64,000 nucleotides of DNA from Colias croceus (lineage: Eukaryota; Arthropoda; Insecta; Lepidoptera; Pieridae). Each line of letters begins with the position of its first letter. Position 1 is the stretch's first letter. The translations under genes were made by a program, and so were the position numbers. The notes below the pieces were generated by a model that was not told the DNA's origin, searched no databases, and saw only the letters and a program-made list of their open reading frames with translations. Shown in pieces: positions 45,001 through 58,000 of the stretch. The DNA lies in contig NC_059542.1 in NCBI RefSeq assembly GCF_905220415.1, forward strand, positions 5,270,001-5,334,000. The letters are read 5' to 3'.

Positions 45001-48000
45001 ATGCATTGCCGGATCCAATCAAGAAGGCTCAATCTATAAATGCTTTTAAAAATATGGTTCGTGATTTTTATCTTTCTCAATGTCCCTAGTATGTTCATTT
45101 ATATAATATTGTATTTATATATAATATATATTATTTTATTCTCATATGTATAGATATATGTATCTATTTGTGAACATATGTATATTATTTATCTCATTCT
45201 TGTGGCTTGTAAATTATGCTGTTATTATTTTATTTCTTTTTTTTTTTTGAACTAATCTATTCATTTTATTTTTGTATGTATGTGTATATTTATTTGTGCT
45301 CTGCCCTACTCCTATCCTTTCCTTAATTTCTCTGTGTATAACCGGTTGTCTGGAAGAAATCGCTATTTTAGCGATAAGGCCGCCGGCCGTTTGTTATAAT
45401 GTATCCTAGGCAATAAAGCATAAATAAATAAATAAATAAATAGTAGACTGTGTTATATATTTCAGCGGGTGGCAAGAATTCGGCTAACCAATATGGAATA
45501 GATTTTGTTAAACTTTTGTGTATTACAATATTAATAAATAAGGTTCCCGATTTCAAATCAATTCTGGACTGATGTAATTTCATCGTTAATCAATCTATTA
45601 CAGATTAGCATTGCAAACCAGGGAACAGCACATTCGTCGTGATAAAGCTACTTCAAATATATGTACTGCTCAAGCACTTTTAGCCAACATGTCTGCAATG
45701 TACGCTGTGTATCATGGGCCACAGGGCCTTAGAGATATTGCCAATAGGGTTCACAATGCTACCCTTGTTCTGGATCACGGTAATATTTTGCTACTATTTT
45801 TACATTATAACTTAAAAAACATATGCTTTGAGCTTAAATTTTTACTAATGCATGCAGGTCTCCGCCAAAGAGGACACAAACAATCAAACGAAGTGTATTT
45901 CGATACACTTCACATAGTCCCTAATTCAGACCATGACACAGATGCGATAAAATTAAGGGCACAGGAAAAGAAAATTAATCTGCGTTACTTTGAGGATGGT
46001 GCTATAGGAGTAGCTTTAGACGAAACAACTACAATGCAAGATATTGATGATTTGCTTTGGATCTTCGATTGTAAGAAAGTGGAAGAGGTAAAACGTCACA
46101 AATAACTGATTGATTATGCCAATAATTAATCGATTAGGGAAATTTATTTTCATTATTCAAAACCCAGTTGATCAAATGTAGTTTTATTTTAACATTAATT
46201 TGATTATTTTGCCGTCAAAAATTGGATTTATGTTTTATGTATTATGTATATGTGTATTTTTTACCTAATCTGCAGTTAGCTGCAGACTGTGTATCTTAGA
46301 TTTGGATGTAATGTTGTATTTTGTTAGTGGTGGTTGCCTATAATTGTGACAGCACTATGTCTACGATTGTAATTACTTTAATGCTTTTATCTCTGTATCA
46401 GTGTATGTCATGTTGGTGATCCTTAATGAAATAAATAAATAAATAAATAAATAAATTATTTCAATACAGGTAATGCAATATGGAGATGTACGATCACGCA
46501 GTGTACAGAACGGACCATTTCGAAGGACATCACCGTATTTAACTCATCCCGTTTTCAGTGCTCATCATTCCGAAACAAGAATTGTACGATACATGAAGAG
46601 ACTAGAAAATAAGGACATTTCTTTAGTGCATTCTATGATACCTTTGGTAAGAGCATTAAATAACAATAGCTTCTTAAAAGTTCATAATAATGTTCATACG
46701 TATAATATTTATAGGTATGTAATTATGTTCACAGGGATCTTGCACAATGAAGTTGAATTCTACAACAGAAATGATGCCTTGTTCTTTTAAGCATTTCACT
46801 GAAATTCACCCATTTGCTCCTCTGGACCAGTGTCAAGGATACCATACCCTGTTCGAAGAGCTTGCTCATGATCTTTGCGCTATCACTGGCTATGATCGCG
46901 TTTCCTTCCAACCTAATAGGTAAGCTATATTTACAATAAAATATATTTATTTTTGGAATGAATGAAGGTTGTTTTCAAAACAGATTGAGTTTCAAAGTAT
47001 TCAAGTTGATATAAATGTTTGTCTTTGAAGTGAAACTTCTTCAGGATTCTTCAGGTCGCGTCATGGCAATACCGTCGTGTCATGGAGTAAGGTGACGATT
47101 TCGGTATCTTTGAATATTGCCAAAGAAGTTTCACTCCTGACAAGTGTGCACACACGCTCTTTTTATGTGATGTTTCATTCGCAATTTTTCTATACAGTGG
47201 AGCGCAAGGGGAATACGCTGGTTTGCGAACAATAAAGCGGTACCACGAGTTCCGAGGAGACACGGGTCGGAACATATGTTTGATTCCAGTTAGTGCTCAT
47301 GGAACGAACCCAGCATCAGCACATATGGCTGGTATGAGGGTCTGTGCGATCCGTGTTACGGCCAATGGTGATGTAGATATGGAACATCTTAAAGATATGG
47401 TAAGTTTTGTATCTTTTATTTTAATTTCTCGTGTGTGTAATTTGCTATACTCATTGAAAACGGCTTGAAGAATTTTAATAAAATTTTGTCTGTTAAAGTA
47501 TTCAATAGGTTTGAGAATATGTTGCGGGTTGCCAACTATTTTTTATACCCCTAATTATAAAGTCAGGCAGAAAAACGTTTACCGGGTCAGATTTGAGAAA
47601 GCGCAACAATATTAACATTATCATCCTACTAATATTATAAATGCGAAAGTTTGTATGGATGTATGGATGTTTGTTACTCTTTAACGTAAAAACTACTGAA
47701 CCGATTACAATGAAATTTAGCACACATATAGAGGGTAACTTGGATTAACACATAGGGTAGTTTTTATCCCGGAAATCCCACGGGAACGGGAACTATGCGG
47801 GTTTTCCTTTGCAAACGCGGGCGAAGCCGCGGGCGGAAATCTAGTTGTTAATATTGTTGCACTTTCTGTTTCTTAAAATCCCTATACATCATGAATTTTT
47901 AAACAAACGTTTAATTTTGTAGATAATAATTTGTAGGTAATGCTAAAAGCTCATTTCATTCCAAGTATTATGCTTTTTAGGTCGAACAACACAGTGAAAA

Positions 48001-51000
48001 GTTGTCCTGCTTGATGCTAACGTATCCAAGCACATTTGGAGTGTTTGACGAAAGGGCAGCTGACGTTTGCGCATTGGTGCACAAGCATGGCGGCCAAGTG
48101 TATTTGGATGGAGCTAATATGAATGCACAGGTAACTTTTGTTGACTGTTGTTGCTATTTAAACTAAACTTCTGAATATATTGATGAATCAAAGGTCCGGA
48201 GTGTCGCGTAAGAAATACAGGACAGTTCTTTGGCATCTTTGTAAAATTAAAAAGGTAATATTGACATGATTTTAAAAGAGCAACTACGGAGTTTCTTGCC
48301 GGTTCTTCTACTTAGAAACTGCTTTCCGAATCGGTAGTAAATGGTAAAACTATGTATGACGATTTAAAGTGCTTCTAGAATTAGTTAATTGAATAAATAA
48401 ATATTTGAGTTTGTTTGGAGCATGCTTTGTAAGTGTACATTTAATTCGTTGTATTTTGCAGGTCGGTCTTTGTCGTCCTGGTGACTACGGAAGTGACGTA
48501 TCCCATCTGAATTTACACAAAACTTTCTGTATTCCACATGGTGGTGGTGGCCCCGGTATGGGTCCTATTGGAGTGTAAGTTGAATATTAAAATACTTTAT
48601 TTTACATGCTTTGATTAATATGTAGGTAGCTGTAAATATAGAGCTTTTTCAAATAATCTAACTAATTTTGATGAGCATGATTTTGGTGAGCAGTGGTGGC
48701 TCAGTGGTGAGACCTCGGACTTCGAATCGATAAGTCCGGGGTTCGAGACCAGGCGAGCGCGCAGGAAATAAATTGATTTTTCAATTTATCTGCGCATGTT
48801 GTAACATCACCACTGCTCGAACGGTGAAGGAAAACATCGTGAGGAAACCGACATGTCGAAGAATTAAAAAAAGTTCGACGACATGTGTCATCCGCCAACC
48901 CGCACTTGGCCAGCGTGGTGGATTATGGCCTGTACCCTCATAGGAGGCCCGTGTCCCAGCAGTGGGAACGTATATGGGCTGATGATGATGATGATGATGA
49001 ACTAATTTTGTTTCTGAAAAAAACATACTTCCAAAAACATGATGTTCAATTGTTCATATCAGTGGACGTGGATTTTGGAGCGTTATCGATTGTGTTTTTT
49101 ATATACTCGCTTTTATGTTTGAATAGAAGTGACATGTTTGTACGTAACCGACTCCTTTAGACTCGATTTGATCCCCTTAAAAGGACAGATTTCATTAAAA
49201 CTTTGTACTCTTATTGAGTACCGGTGACAATACAATAATTTCATGATATTCAACGTGTTTTTGAAGTGAAACTTCTTTATCGGGGTTGGAAAAAAATTTA
49301 GTGTAACATTTTTTCGTTACGCGTGACATTTTTCCGTTACGCGCCATCTTCTTATCCCTACCACGCGTGATTCGACGTATTTCTGTAAAGTTGCATATAG
49401 TAAATTATTATTTGAAAAATAAGGTCACAAAGAAGTTTCACTTCTTACGTGTGTACACTAGTATACGCACACAATTTTTTTTAGTTTAATGAAACTATAT
49501 TATTCTTAGTTATAGATATGAATGTATTATTTCCGTATTATTTTGATATTATATTTTTCTTATACTTAGGAAAGCTCACTTAGCACCATTCCTGCCATCT
49601 CACCCGGTAGTGGACCCGCTAGCTGACCTCGGTGAAGCAGCTCATAGCTTCGGTTCAGTTAGTGCTGCGCCATATGGTTCTTCAGCTATTTTGCCGATTT
49701 CATGGGCATATATCAAAGTGAGTCAAACTGCATGTAAGATGAAAATGTATGCTATTAAAAGGAAAGAATATATGTATTTGCTGACCACCTCCCTGTAAAC
49801 ATTTAAGATTATTTTACCTGTTAAACGTATATTGTCTCTGATTGCTATATTTTATTTTTGATTCTATCTTGTTTTGACTTGGGAAGTGCCGTGCTGTTTT
49901 TATTAGAATATCACTCATAAATATTACAAAAACTTTCGTACTAATACGAATATTCATCTCTAATTTTCCTAGATGATGGGACCAAAAGGTCTAAAGCGCG
50001 CTACACAGGTGGCTATCCTCAACGCAAACTACATGTCACGAAGACTAGATGGTCACTACAAGACGTTATACAAAGGCGAAAGAGGACTAGTCGCACATGA
50101 ATTCATTATAGACGTGCGAGATCTTAAAAAGACCGCCAATATCGAGCCTGGAGATATTGCTAAGAGATTGATGGACTTTGGTAAGCTATTGTTTATGCAT
50201 ATCTTGTGATGGACATGATTTAGAGTTCGGTACTAATGAGGATTAAGTTTCTCTTGTACTCACAATTGGATATTTTTATACGAACACATTTTGAGAAGAA
50301 ATTAATAAAAAAGAAAATATTGAAAGTGTAACAAAACTCAATTTACAAAAAGTAAAATAAAAATTCCTAATTTGATGTTTTTTGATATTGACCTTAATTT
50401 CTATGTTTTGGTAAAAAACTGAACTTTTGGAAAAAAAACAACGTTATTTTCAGCTAAGTGTCGAAATTTTAAATTCTTAAGTATTTTGGATACGTTCAGG
50501 TTTCCATGCTCCAACAATGTCTTGGCCGGTAGCCGGTACCCTGATGATAGAACCAACTGAATCAGAAGATTTGCAGGAACTAGAACGGTTCTGTGAAGCT
50601 CTTATAGCTATAAGAAAAGAAATTAAGGACATAGAAGATGGTGTTATGGATAAACGGTTAAATCCATTAAAGGTAATAAATGCTGTACCTATTTATTGAC
50701 GTGACAACGTCTTATAATTCGATAAAGCCGGCTGCACGCACGAAAAAACATGACTCATGCGGCGTTACCTCGCTCTGACTCATCTGAGGCGTTCCATGTA
50801 AGGCTTGAAGTGCGAGCGAGAGCGCGGAACGAGCGACAAAGAAGCACAATCGGACGATGTCACGTTCAACTATCTTCAGTAAACCGACTTTACAGACGAC
50901 CAATTTTTTTTTCGCAATTTTCCTAGGTCATATAATTATATTTTGGATACTTATATCTAGCTTAATTTTTCAAAAAGTACTACCTAATAGATATTTTGTT

Positions 51001-51397
51001 GTTTTCAGATGGCACCCCATACTCAAGAAGATGTAATTACTGAGGACTGGAATCGCCCTTATAGTAGGGAACAAGCAGCTTTTCCAGCAGTAAGTTTTTT
51101 ATTGTATAAACATGTTTTCTATCTTTTGTGAAAACCGTAGGTTATTCTATTCAAAAAAGATGAATTGATATATTTCTACTTGTTTTTGACGGTGTGTTTA
51201 GTGTTTGCAATATTTAACTACTTATAACTAGTAAAATTTTAGGAATTTAAACTCAAACTGTCTCTTATATTTATAATTCTTTTCAGCCCTTCGTAAAAGG
51301 AGAAACAAAAATTTGGCCTACAGTTGGAAGAATAGACGATATGTATGGCGACAAACATCTCGTTTGTACATGTCCTCCAGTTATAGATGATTTCTAA
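42015..51397 (+). CDS. GLDC: Glycine dehydrogenase (decarboxylating), glycine cleavage system P protein
   Basis: Eighteen exons join in phase to 997 aa: 42015-42221, 43408-43486, 43579-43714, 43785-43949, 44025-44253, 44448-44671, 45604-45779, 45858-46087, 46470-46646, 46735-46919, 47198-47399, 47981-48130, 48462-48574, 49570-49717, 49973-50180, 50500-50672, 51009-51089, 51287-51397. The P protein decarboxylates glycine with pyridoxal phosphate and passes the aminomethyl group to the H protein in mitochondria. The first ~40 residues are basic and lack acids until late, fitting a transit peptide. FPSRHIGP opens the mature part. HLNLHKTFCIPHGGGGPGMG carries the PLP lysine, about Lys740. SAHGTNPASAHMAGM and VYLDGANMNAQ are also typical. 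Length is close to the animal norm. Confidence 0.97.
42375..42424 (+). repeat. 22-bp direct repeat, period 28, in GLDC intron 1
   Basis: AAATGCGAATATACGAGTAT followed by CA occurs at 42375-42396 and again at 42403-42424. Confidence 0.7.
44712..45440 (+). mobile_element. 5'-truncated jockey/CR1-like LINE in GLDC intron 6
   Basis: One frame reads KWLPIRFRRDAHVLQLLYQV, later NPKTPKYLKDNF and SFTVRAIKLWNALPDPIK, ending in a stop at 45087-45089. This is the C-terminal end of a jockey-type reverse-transcriptase polyprotein. A 3' UTR with AATAAA and an (AAAT)n tail follows. TAGTAGAC is duplicated at 44704-44711 and 45441-45448, marking a target duplication. Confidence 0.8.
46225..46456 (+). mobile_element. 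LINE 3' UTR fragment with AAAT tail in GLDC intron 8
   Basis: The stretch ends GATCCTTAATGAAATAAATA and continues with several AAAT units, then runs almost directly into the intron's polypyrimidine/AG acceptor at 46469. No coding part remains, so the family is uncertain. Confidence 0.5.
47027..47166 (+). mobile_element. MITE with GAAGTGAAACTTCTT ends in GLDC intron 10
   Basis: GAAGTGAAACTTCTTCAGG is mirrored by AAGAAGTTTCACTCC at 47123-47137, then GTGTGCACACACGCTC. The interior (CAATACCGTCGTGTCATGGA, GGTATCTTTGAATATTGCC) matches the inverted copy at 11480-11658. Confidence 0.6.
47624..47844 (+). mobile_element. Helitron-like element in GLDC intron 11
   Basis: Starts TCCTACTAATATTATAAATG and ends ACGCGGGCGAAGCCGCGGGC then GGAAATCTAG, with A before the start and T after the end, the AT insertion site expected of Helitrons. 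Complete-looking copy of the subfamily also at 21098. Confidence 0.7.
48190..48412 (+). mobile_element. LINE/SINE 3' end in GLDC intron 12
   Basis: GAGCAACTACGGAGTTTCTT, GCCGGTTCTTCTACTTAGAA and GCTTTCCGAATCGGTAGTAA, followed by a TTGAATAAATAAATATTTGA end, form a block I recognise as a common lepidopteran retroelement 3' tail. The exact 5' boundary is unclear. Confidence 0.55.
48671..48999 (+). mobile_element. tRNA-derived SINE in GLDC intron 13
   Basis: The pol III A box TGGCTCAGTGG (48697-48707) and B box GGTTCGAGACC (48740-48750) lie 32 bases apart. A conserved body with CAGCAGTGGGAACGTATATG follows and ends in a (GAT)n tail. AACTAATTTTG flanks it on both sides (48660-48670, 49000-49010), an 11-bp target duplication. 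Intact-looking and probably fairly young. Confidence 0.85.
49263..49490 (+). mobile_element. MITE with GAAGTGAAACTTCTT ends in GLDC intron 13
   Basis: TTGAAGTGAAACTTCTTTAT is mirrored by AAGAAGTTTCACTTC at 49430-49443, then GTGTACACTAGTATACGCAC. It is very similar to the copy at 25131-25326 but about 30 bp longer in the middle. Confidence 0.7.
50696..50910 (+). repeat. Dispersed repeat TTGACGTGACAACGTC...ACCAATTTTTTT, copy B
   Basis: Same family as 40651-40840, with about 25 extra bases in the middle (GGCTTGAAGTGCGAGCGAGA region). It lies in GLDC intron 16, 24 bp after the exon 16 donor. Confidence 0.6.
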
Positions 51398-52075
51398 GTA
51401 AAATAAAAAGATTAAAACCTTTGCATTAATATATAATATGTATTTCATGACAATCTTCTCTTAGAATAAATACTGTCTCCAAATAAATTACCACATTAAT
51501 CTTCTTTTTATCCCAATAGAAATTAGTTACATTAAGCTATACAATATTTTCATTGCCAAATGTCACCCTTTTCAATTTATAATAACATTGTAATTTTCTT
51601 TAATGTAATAATTCTCTTTTTGCACTAAAATATTAACACATTATAACATAATATTGAATTCAAGGCAACTTGTTACTTTTATTTCTACTTCATCCTTAAT
51701 TAATTTGAAATATTATAGTTTTTATTTTTGTTTAAAAATACTCATATTTGGCTACGTAAATAATGGCAGTTAGCCACCTTAATCTTTTAGTATTCACATA
51801 AGATAAAACTAAAGGAGATTATTGCTTTCATTAACAGTTACTAGTATATGCATTTGCCAGTAGTAGTCAGTTCACTTTAAATTATTACAGCTCAGATTTT
51901 CTCATAAAATATTGCATACAAATTATTTCTGGGAAAACATTTTATAACAAACGTAACATAAAAAGTTTTACACAACAAGAAACCACGCATAGCTATAATA
52001 AATAATTCAAAACATGTAAAAAGTTAGAAAAGTTCACAGTTATATATTACTTATTTACAAACTATTTTATTGAAA
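51398..52075. other. Convergent 3' UTRs of GLDC and TBC1D30
   Basis: 678 bases between the two stop codons. AATAAA occurs on the plus strand near 51464 and 51483 (GLDC). On the minus strand an AATAAA lies just past the TBC1D30 stop (about 52063-52068). No gene is seen. Confidence 0.5.
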
Positions 52076-55000
52076 TTATTTTGGTGGAGAGCTAATTGTT
52101 TCTTTAGGATACAGTCCCAACTTCACACTGAAGTCTTTTGGCGTACGAAGTGCAGGTCGCGTCGGAAATGGGTAGTAAGAATTAGATGACGGGCTGCGAG
52201 GGTATGATAATGATGATAATGTATCAGTTTCTAGCATCGAAGTTATTGCACTACACGTATCGTCCGATTCCAATCTTGATTTATCACATTTTTCTGCAAA
52301 ATCCTTAGGAAAAGATAATGTATCCCTATTTGGAAATATTTTTGGTGATATAGGCGTAGAAACCTGATCTAATGATTGTATTTGACATAGTGTGTCACTT
52401 GAATTGCTTTTTGCACCCATCGGCGAATCGTCTTCCATTGAAGGTTCATACGTAAAACTTATAGATGAAGTAACTTTTTGTGAGAAATCACTTTGTTGAA
52501 CGCTTTCTGTGTTTAATCTTTCACAAACTTTTGGCTCCTTATCTATAGTCTTACTGCAAATGTCACTAACTTTAGACAAAATATAATCGTTATATTTACT
52601 GGAAGTTGATAAGGGGTAATTGAAATCGTCAGAAGTAAATCTTCGTTCATATGTGGATGTATCTTTAAGATCTGATGATTGATGAGTAATGGACGTTTTA
52701 GAATCACTTGTGTAAGAATATCGACTATAATCCGGAGTACGTTTTACTTCATTTTGAGAAAAAGTCTGGTTCCGTATTGACGAGTCGCTAGTCTTTCTCA
52801 TCTTAACAATATCTTGTTTGTCTTCGGATTCCATAATTGTATTTTTATATTCACATTTTGCTAGAAATCCTTTGTTTTCCCAACCATATAAGTCAGTTTT
52901 ATTACCCAGGCAATCCGTACTGGGACTTTTTAAATTTTTTAATGTGCCGTCTGGCGAAATTAGTTTTTTTCGCATTTCAAATGAAAATGGATCATCTATG
53001 GATATCGGTCGAGCTCTTATAAAATCATTTTTATCTCCTATTTCACTGCTAGGTTTTCTTCTGATACCGCCTATTAAAGAATCTGAAGTTGATTCTTTGA
53101 GAAAAGGTGAGTCTAATGACTTTGATATGATTTGATCTATTCTCATGTGATCCTCTTCACTATTCAACTCTTTATTTAATTGTTTTGAAGTGTTACTTAT
53201 ACTATTGTTAGATACATTTTGTTTTGTTAATATCCTGCTTAAAATTTGAGAATTTTCTTGGATAATTTGTAATGCTCTTTCACTATTTTTTCGGCCGGAT
53301 TGTAGAATGTATTCTTTTGGACTGGTAATTGTTTGTGTCTTCTGTTGATCCAATTTACTTTGAATGTCAACAATGGTTTCTTTTTGAGGTGTCGTTAGAG
53401 ATTGTTTTTCTGTTTTAGTAGGCGTTTTTAATATTTTGATAGTTTTGGATATATTTGATTCATTTTTTTCTGGGCTTACGGACTTTTTACATACAAATGT
53501 ATGCTGTTGTGGTAATGATGAGGCCCTTTCTACTTCACTCTTTCCCATTCTTTCATTGTTGTTAGTTTTGAGAGTTAACGAATCTGGCTTTTTAGGTACA
53601 CGAGAATTTCTTTTAGTAGGCCTTCGACTTGGAATGTGATCGTTATTTGAATCTGTTAATCTTGCTCCAAAAAATTCAGGACTATTTTCGAAATATTTAT
53701 CAATTCTAAGTGGGATCGGTGGTTCGTCTTCACTTACTATGACACTATCAGAATCTGGACTTCTCGGTGGACTATCTATATCGGATATATATTTTTCAGA
53801 TATATCGATATCAGGTACAAAATTAGGATACATTGTAAAACTATCAATTAAATCAGGTGGTCTTGAAGTTACATCTGATTTCGATGAAGAAGGCCGTCTT
53901 AAATTTGCTTCAAAATCGTAACAAAAGGAAGATTTTTGGAAATTTATATGGTGGTAAGGTGAAAGGTCAACAGGGCTTAAGGCAGTAAAATTAGTAGAGG
54001 AAAAATTTGATTTAATTTCTTTTGAAGCTCGAGTGGTTGGTGCAAAAGGACTAATGGTATCTGTTGTGTATATCTTATCAGGCATTAAGTGGGTTTCCGT
54101 GAGTTTTAAATTTAACTTATCGATATTAGCCCGTGTTGAACATTGTTTAAATATTTCGATTTGATTCGTAAAATTTTCATTGCGGGTAGAATGTTTTTTT
54201 TCTGGTTCGGAGTAAGTAGGCACTAATGAAATTTTTGTCGTGTTTGGTGAACTTATCTCGGGATTCTTGTACTTGGTAGTTAGTGGCTTGGTTTCATTTA
54301 ACCTGACAGTTTTTTCATTTTCTTTATCATCATCAACCACTTCCGCTTCAGATTCGCTTGCGCCTTCGTTTTCATCGCACAGACTAGTATCCGTACTAGA
54401 ACCAGAATGTGAGGAATATGATGAAGATTCACTAGAACTACGAGAACGAATTGAAGCAATCATTGCATTTGCCTCTAATTCCGATACAATAATACCATCT
54501 CCAGTTTCATCTAAATCTATAGATGGCTTCCTAACTAATTCTAAAGTCTTTTCTTTTTTTATGTCTTTCCATTTTACTGAATTTCGTCTATCTAATGTCT
54601 TACGTGATTTTACTTCTGTCCAACTAATTGTTTCATTGGAAGGTGCACGGGTATGTGAAGTATTTTTTTCATAACTGGTTGAGCTTTGGCGAGTTGGTGG
54701 TACAGCACCAGGAGGGGGACCAAGTCGCCTCCCTCTAGAACTTACTATTGCACTCTTTCCAAGAAGTAAGTTGTTTACAGTAAGTGATGTGGGCGATGTG
54801 GGTACACCAACTGCAAAATAATATTTGGTTAATTATATTTTTAAACATTAATGAAATATCGACAAAGCATTAATAAAGTAAATGTGTAACCTGCAGCATG
54901 ACGGGCACACGCAGCTGCTAATATGACGTGTGCTTGTCTTTGGCGTTCGCGAAGTCGGGCATATTGTCTTTTCAATGCTCCAATATCTAAGGTTAATCTA

Positions 55001-58000
55001 TCCCCTGTCCCTGATCGATTTTCTCGTCGAGGTATTACCTGTAATTGAACAATGTTAAGAGGGGTTAGGCGGTCAGCGAAAATTCAGCTATTCGCGCGTG
55101 ACGTGAGGGGTGAGGATTTAATCAACGTGCTCTAAACTAAAAATCGTAAGCGCCATTCACATTTTTATCAAAAAGTGAATGAAAATATTTAGTATTTTCT
55201 AAATCTAAAACAGTCACGAAATCGAGAAGGTGTAATCGAGAACGTATTTGTGATTTTATACGAATTATTATCGTAAAATACGGTTGTAATGAGCATTTAT
55301 ATCATATTTTAGAGGTAACTTCAGGATTTTTTTTATCGAGCAAAATTTTTCCAATCGTGTTTTGGAAACAGTCATCTCATCACACATATGTTATCACACA
55401 TATGTTGTGTAATACATGTAAAAATTTCAGTGCGAAAAAATTTCAATATTTTCAATTATAGCTCATAGATAACAGTCGATTTTGCCGTTTTCACCTACTA
55501 AGGGCCCTTAAATTTACTGTAAGTCTTACCTAATTGAAATTTCATCAAATGCTTACCGTAGCGAGGGCTAATTTATTGCCATCATCACTAGAATCGCCCT
55601 CATCCTCAGAATAAAACAAACGTAAACCTCGTTTCGTCATCGATTGCATCTGTAATTATTTAGAATTGTTATTATCTATTCCAATACATATTACAATACA
55701 TTATATATTACTATGAGTATTAAACCTACCGCAGATTGTAAAGGTGGATGAGAAGTAGGGGCGTTAGGTGGTGCCGGAGGAGTAACTCTGTACCGATGTA
55801 GATTCCTTAAGCCCGGTAATTCAGGTGCTGAGTTCAGTGAGACTACACGAGCGACTAGAGCGTCACTCGCTTCCCAGATCGTACTGGCGCCACCTCCCAT
55901 ACAGCTGTAGAACTCGTCCGCAGATCGAGCTGATAGTATTCGGCTGGAAGCAACAAGTATTAAATAAGGAGAATAATATTGTATAATTTAGACATTAGAG
56001 TTAATACTCTAGAATCTACATGAATATAGAGGTATTTAATTTAAATTAAATTTATGGTAAATTACCTTTTTTGAATAAAGTGACGATAAATTACGTAAAA
56101 CAATGTAGAATAAAATTGAATGGGAATTCAATCGATTAATGTCATTTTTAAAAGGAATGTTAAGTTTATTTTACACATTTATATCCTATGATTATAATCA
56201 TATACCTAGTTATCGCATAAACGTAAGGAAAAAAGGGAAAATTCTCAAAATAGTTTTTTTCAATCGTATGTAACACAAAAACTTACTCCTGTAACATATC
56301 CCAAATTGCAAGAGCTGTCAAGAGAAGGATCTCATTTCCATCAAGTAGAATCAAGTCCCATATCCTGAGGAGGGCTTCTCGAGGCAACCACGTGGCATAG
56401 AGCGTTAGGAACCACTGCATGGTGAAAACGTCTGGCAAAGGCGGCTCTACGCCACCCCCTGTGATTGTAATAATTTCATAAATTTTTATTTCGGTATAAA
56501 TAATATTGCAAAATTATGACTGTCTACAAACAGAACAATTATTAATATTATCTTTTTGGCGTTTTGGTGAGATGATTTTAAATAAGTATCAAATTCTAAT
56601 TCCGTTGCGACTAATGTTTTTTTACTTTACTTTTATTAAAATCTGATGAAGAGATTAGAGAACATGTTGCATCTCGTTAAAGTTTCGGTTTTTACATAAA
56701 TAATAATATTACCTACATCAAGTCGAAACTATTCGCCTACTGTAATAAAAGTAGAATCGTAGAATAAATAATACCGTCAGATATTTTTTGCAAATAGTCC
56801 ATATGATGTGCCAGTCGCGGTAGCCTTAACCGAAGCAAGTCCCGAAACGCAGCCATATCTGCAGACAGACCACGCAAGTCATCTGCGAAATATCCCTCTG
56901 GTAACACAGCCTCCACTAAGTATATCATCACCTGTAACACAAATAATATATCTGTAAGAATTGTGTTTAACGACAATTTAAAATATAAGAGGTGGCTTTT
57001 CTAAGTCTTGGCATATTAAATCATATTAATTATTGTATGTATACCTACTATTCAGAAAATAAAGGTCGTTAAATATATGCAATATTAAGTCGGTTAAAAA
57101 TCGTAGGAAGGTCAAAACTGTACATGGAATATTTTTTTTAAAGAAAACTTGGGACGTGTTCTACAATAGATAGGTACCTTTTTTTTATAGTGGGGAAATC
57201 TTCCAAAGATACCCACGGCCCCCGGGGAAGGAGCCGTGGGTTATGTCGGATTCTTACCGACTAAAACCCCACTGTGTTCCGTCGAGCCGCTTTAATGAGG
57301 GGGCCGCGGGTATTTGTTAGAATTCTTCCGCAACCCCCTCGGCATAGATAGGTACCTACAGTTTTTAGAATCTTTGTCTGTTTGTCTATATCAGCGAATC
57401 CTTACCTACAGTTTTTAGAATCTTTGTCTGTTTGTCTATATCAGCGAATCCTAAAGTAAAAGCTAGGTGTGTAGATGATGTTTTAAGAACATTGTAAATG
57501 ATTAGAAAAAATGTTCGGTAAACTTACTTTTAAAGAATCCGACTCGGACTTTTCCATTACTTCTAAAATTATAGCAGCCATCATATTGAATCCTTGACAA
57601 TAACCCACATCTTTGTTCCATCTGAAACAAAGGAAATAGTTTCAAATTAATTATTATACAGGGTGTGGGATGTTATGTTATTTTTTTCTTATATTATGTG
57701 GGCGAAGTAAGAAAATTTAAACGAAATTGATAGAATAATAATAATAATTACCGTGCATATGCAAGTAAAACCCGACGCAGCATCGCTTGATTTTCGCGTC
57801 CTTCTGTACCACAGAACAGGGAGCAGCCCGTACGATGAAGATCCTAAAATATCAATATGACTTTTTTCTTTATTCTATATTATTATTTATTTTAGTCTAC
57901 CTATCCTAAAATCCAAACTTATGGGTTGATTTAATTCGCCAGAAGGAATCTTGCATACGAACGGACGGATCTTATTTGGTACATTTCACGAAAAATTGCA

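Noticed and set aside
48971..48998. (GAT)n run as an independent microsatellite
   Set aside because: It is the 3' tail of the SINE, immediately inside the target duplication.
42015..51397. PFAS and GLDC as a one-carbon/purine gene cluster
   Set aside because: Although their pathways meet through folate one-carbon units, FADD lies between them, there is no shared promoter, and insects do not usually cluster such genes. Chance proximity is simpler.
52818..53135. Plus-strand frames within the TBC1D30 last exon
   Set aside because: Shadow frames opposite the long coding exon; no independent start context or domain.
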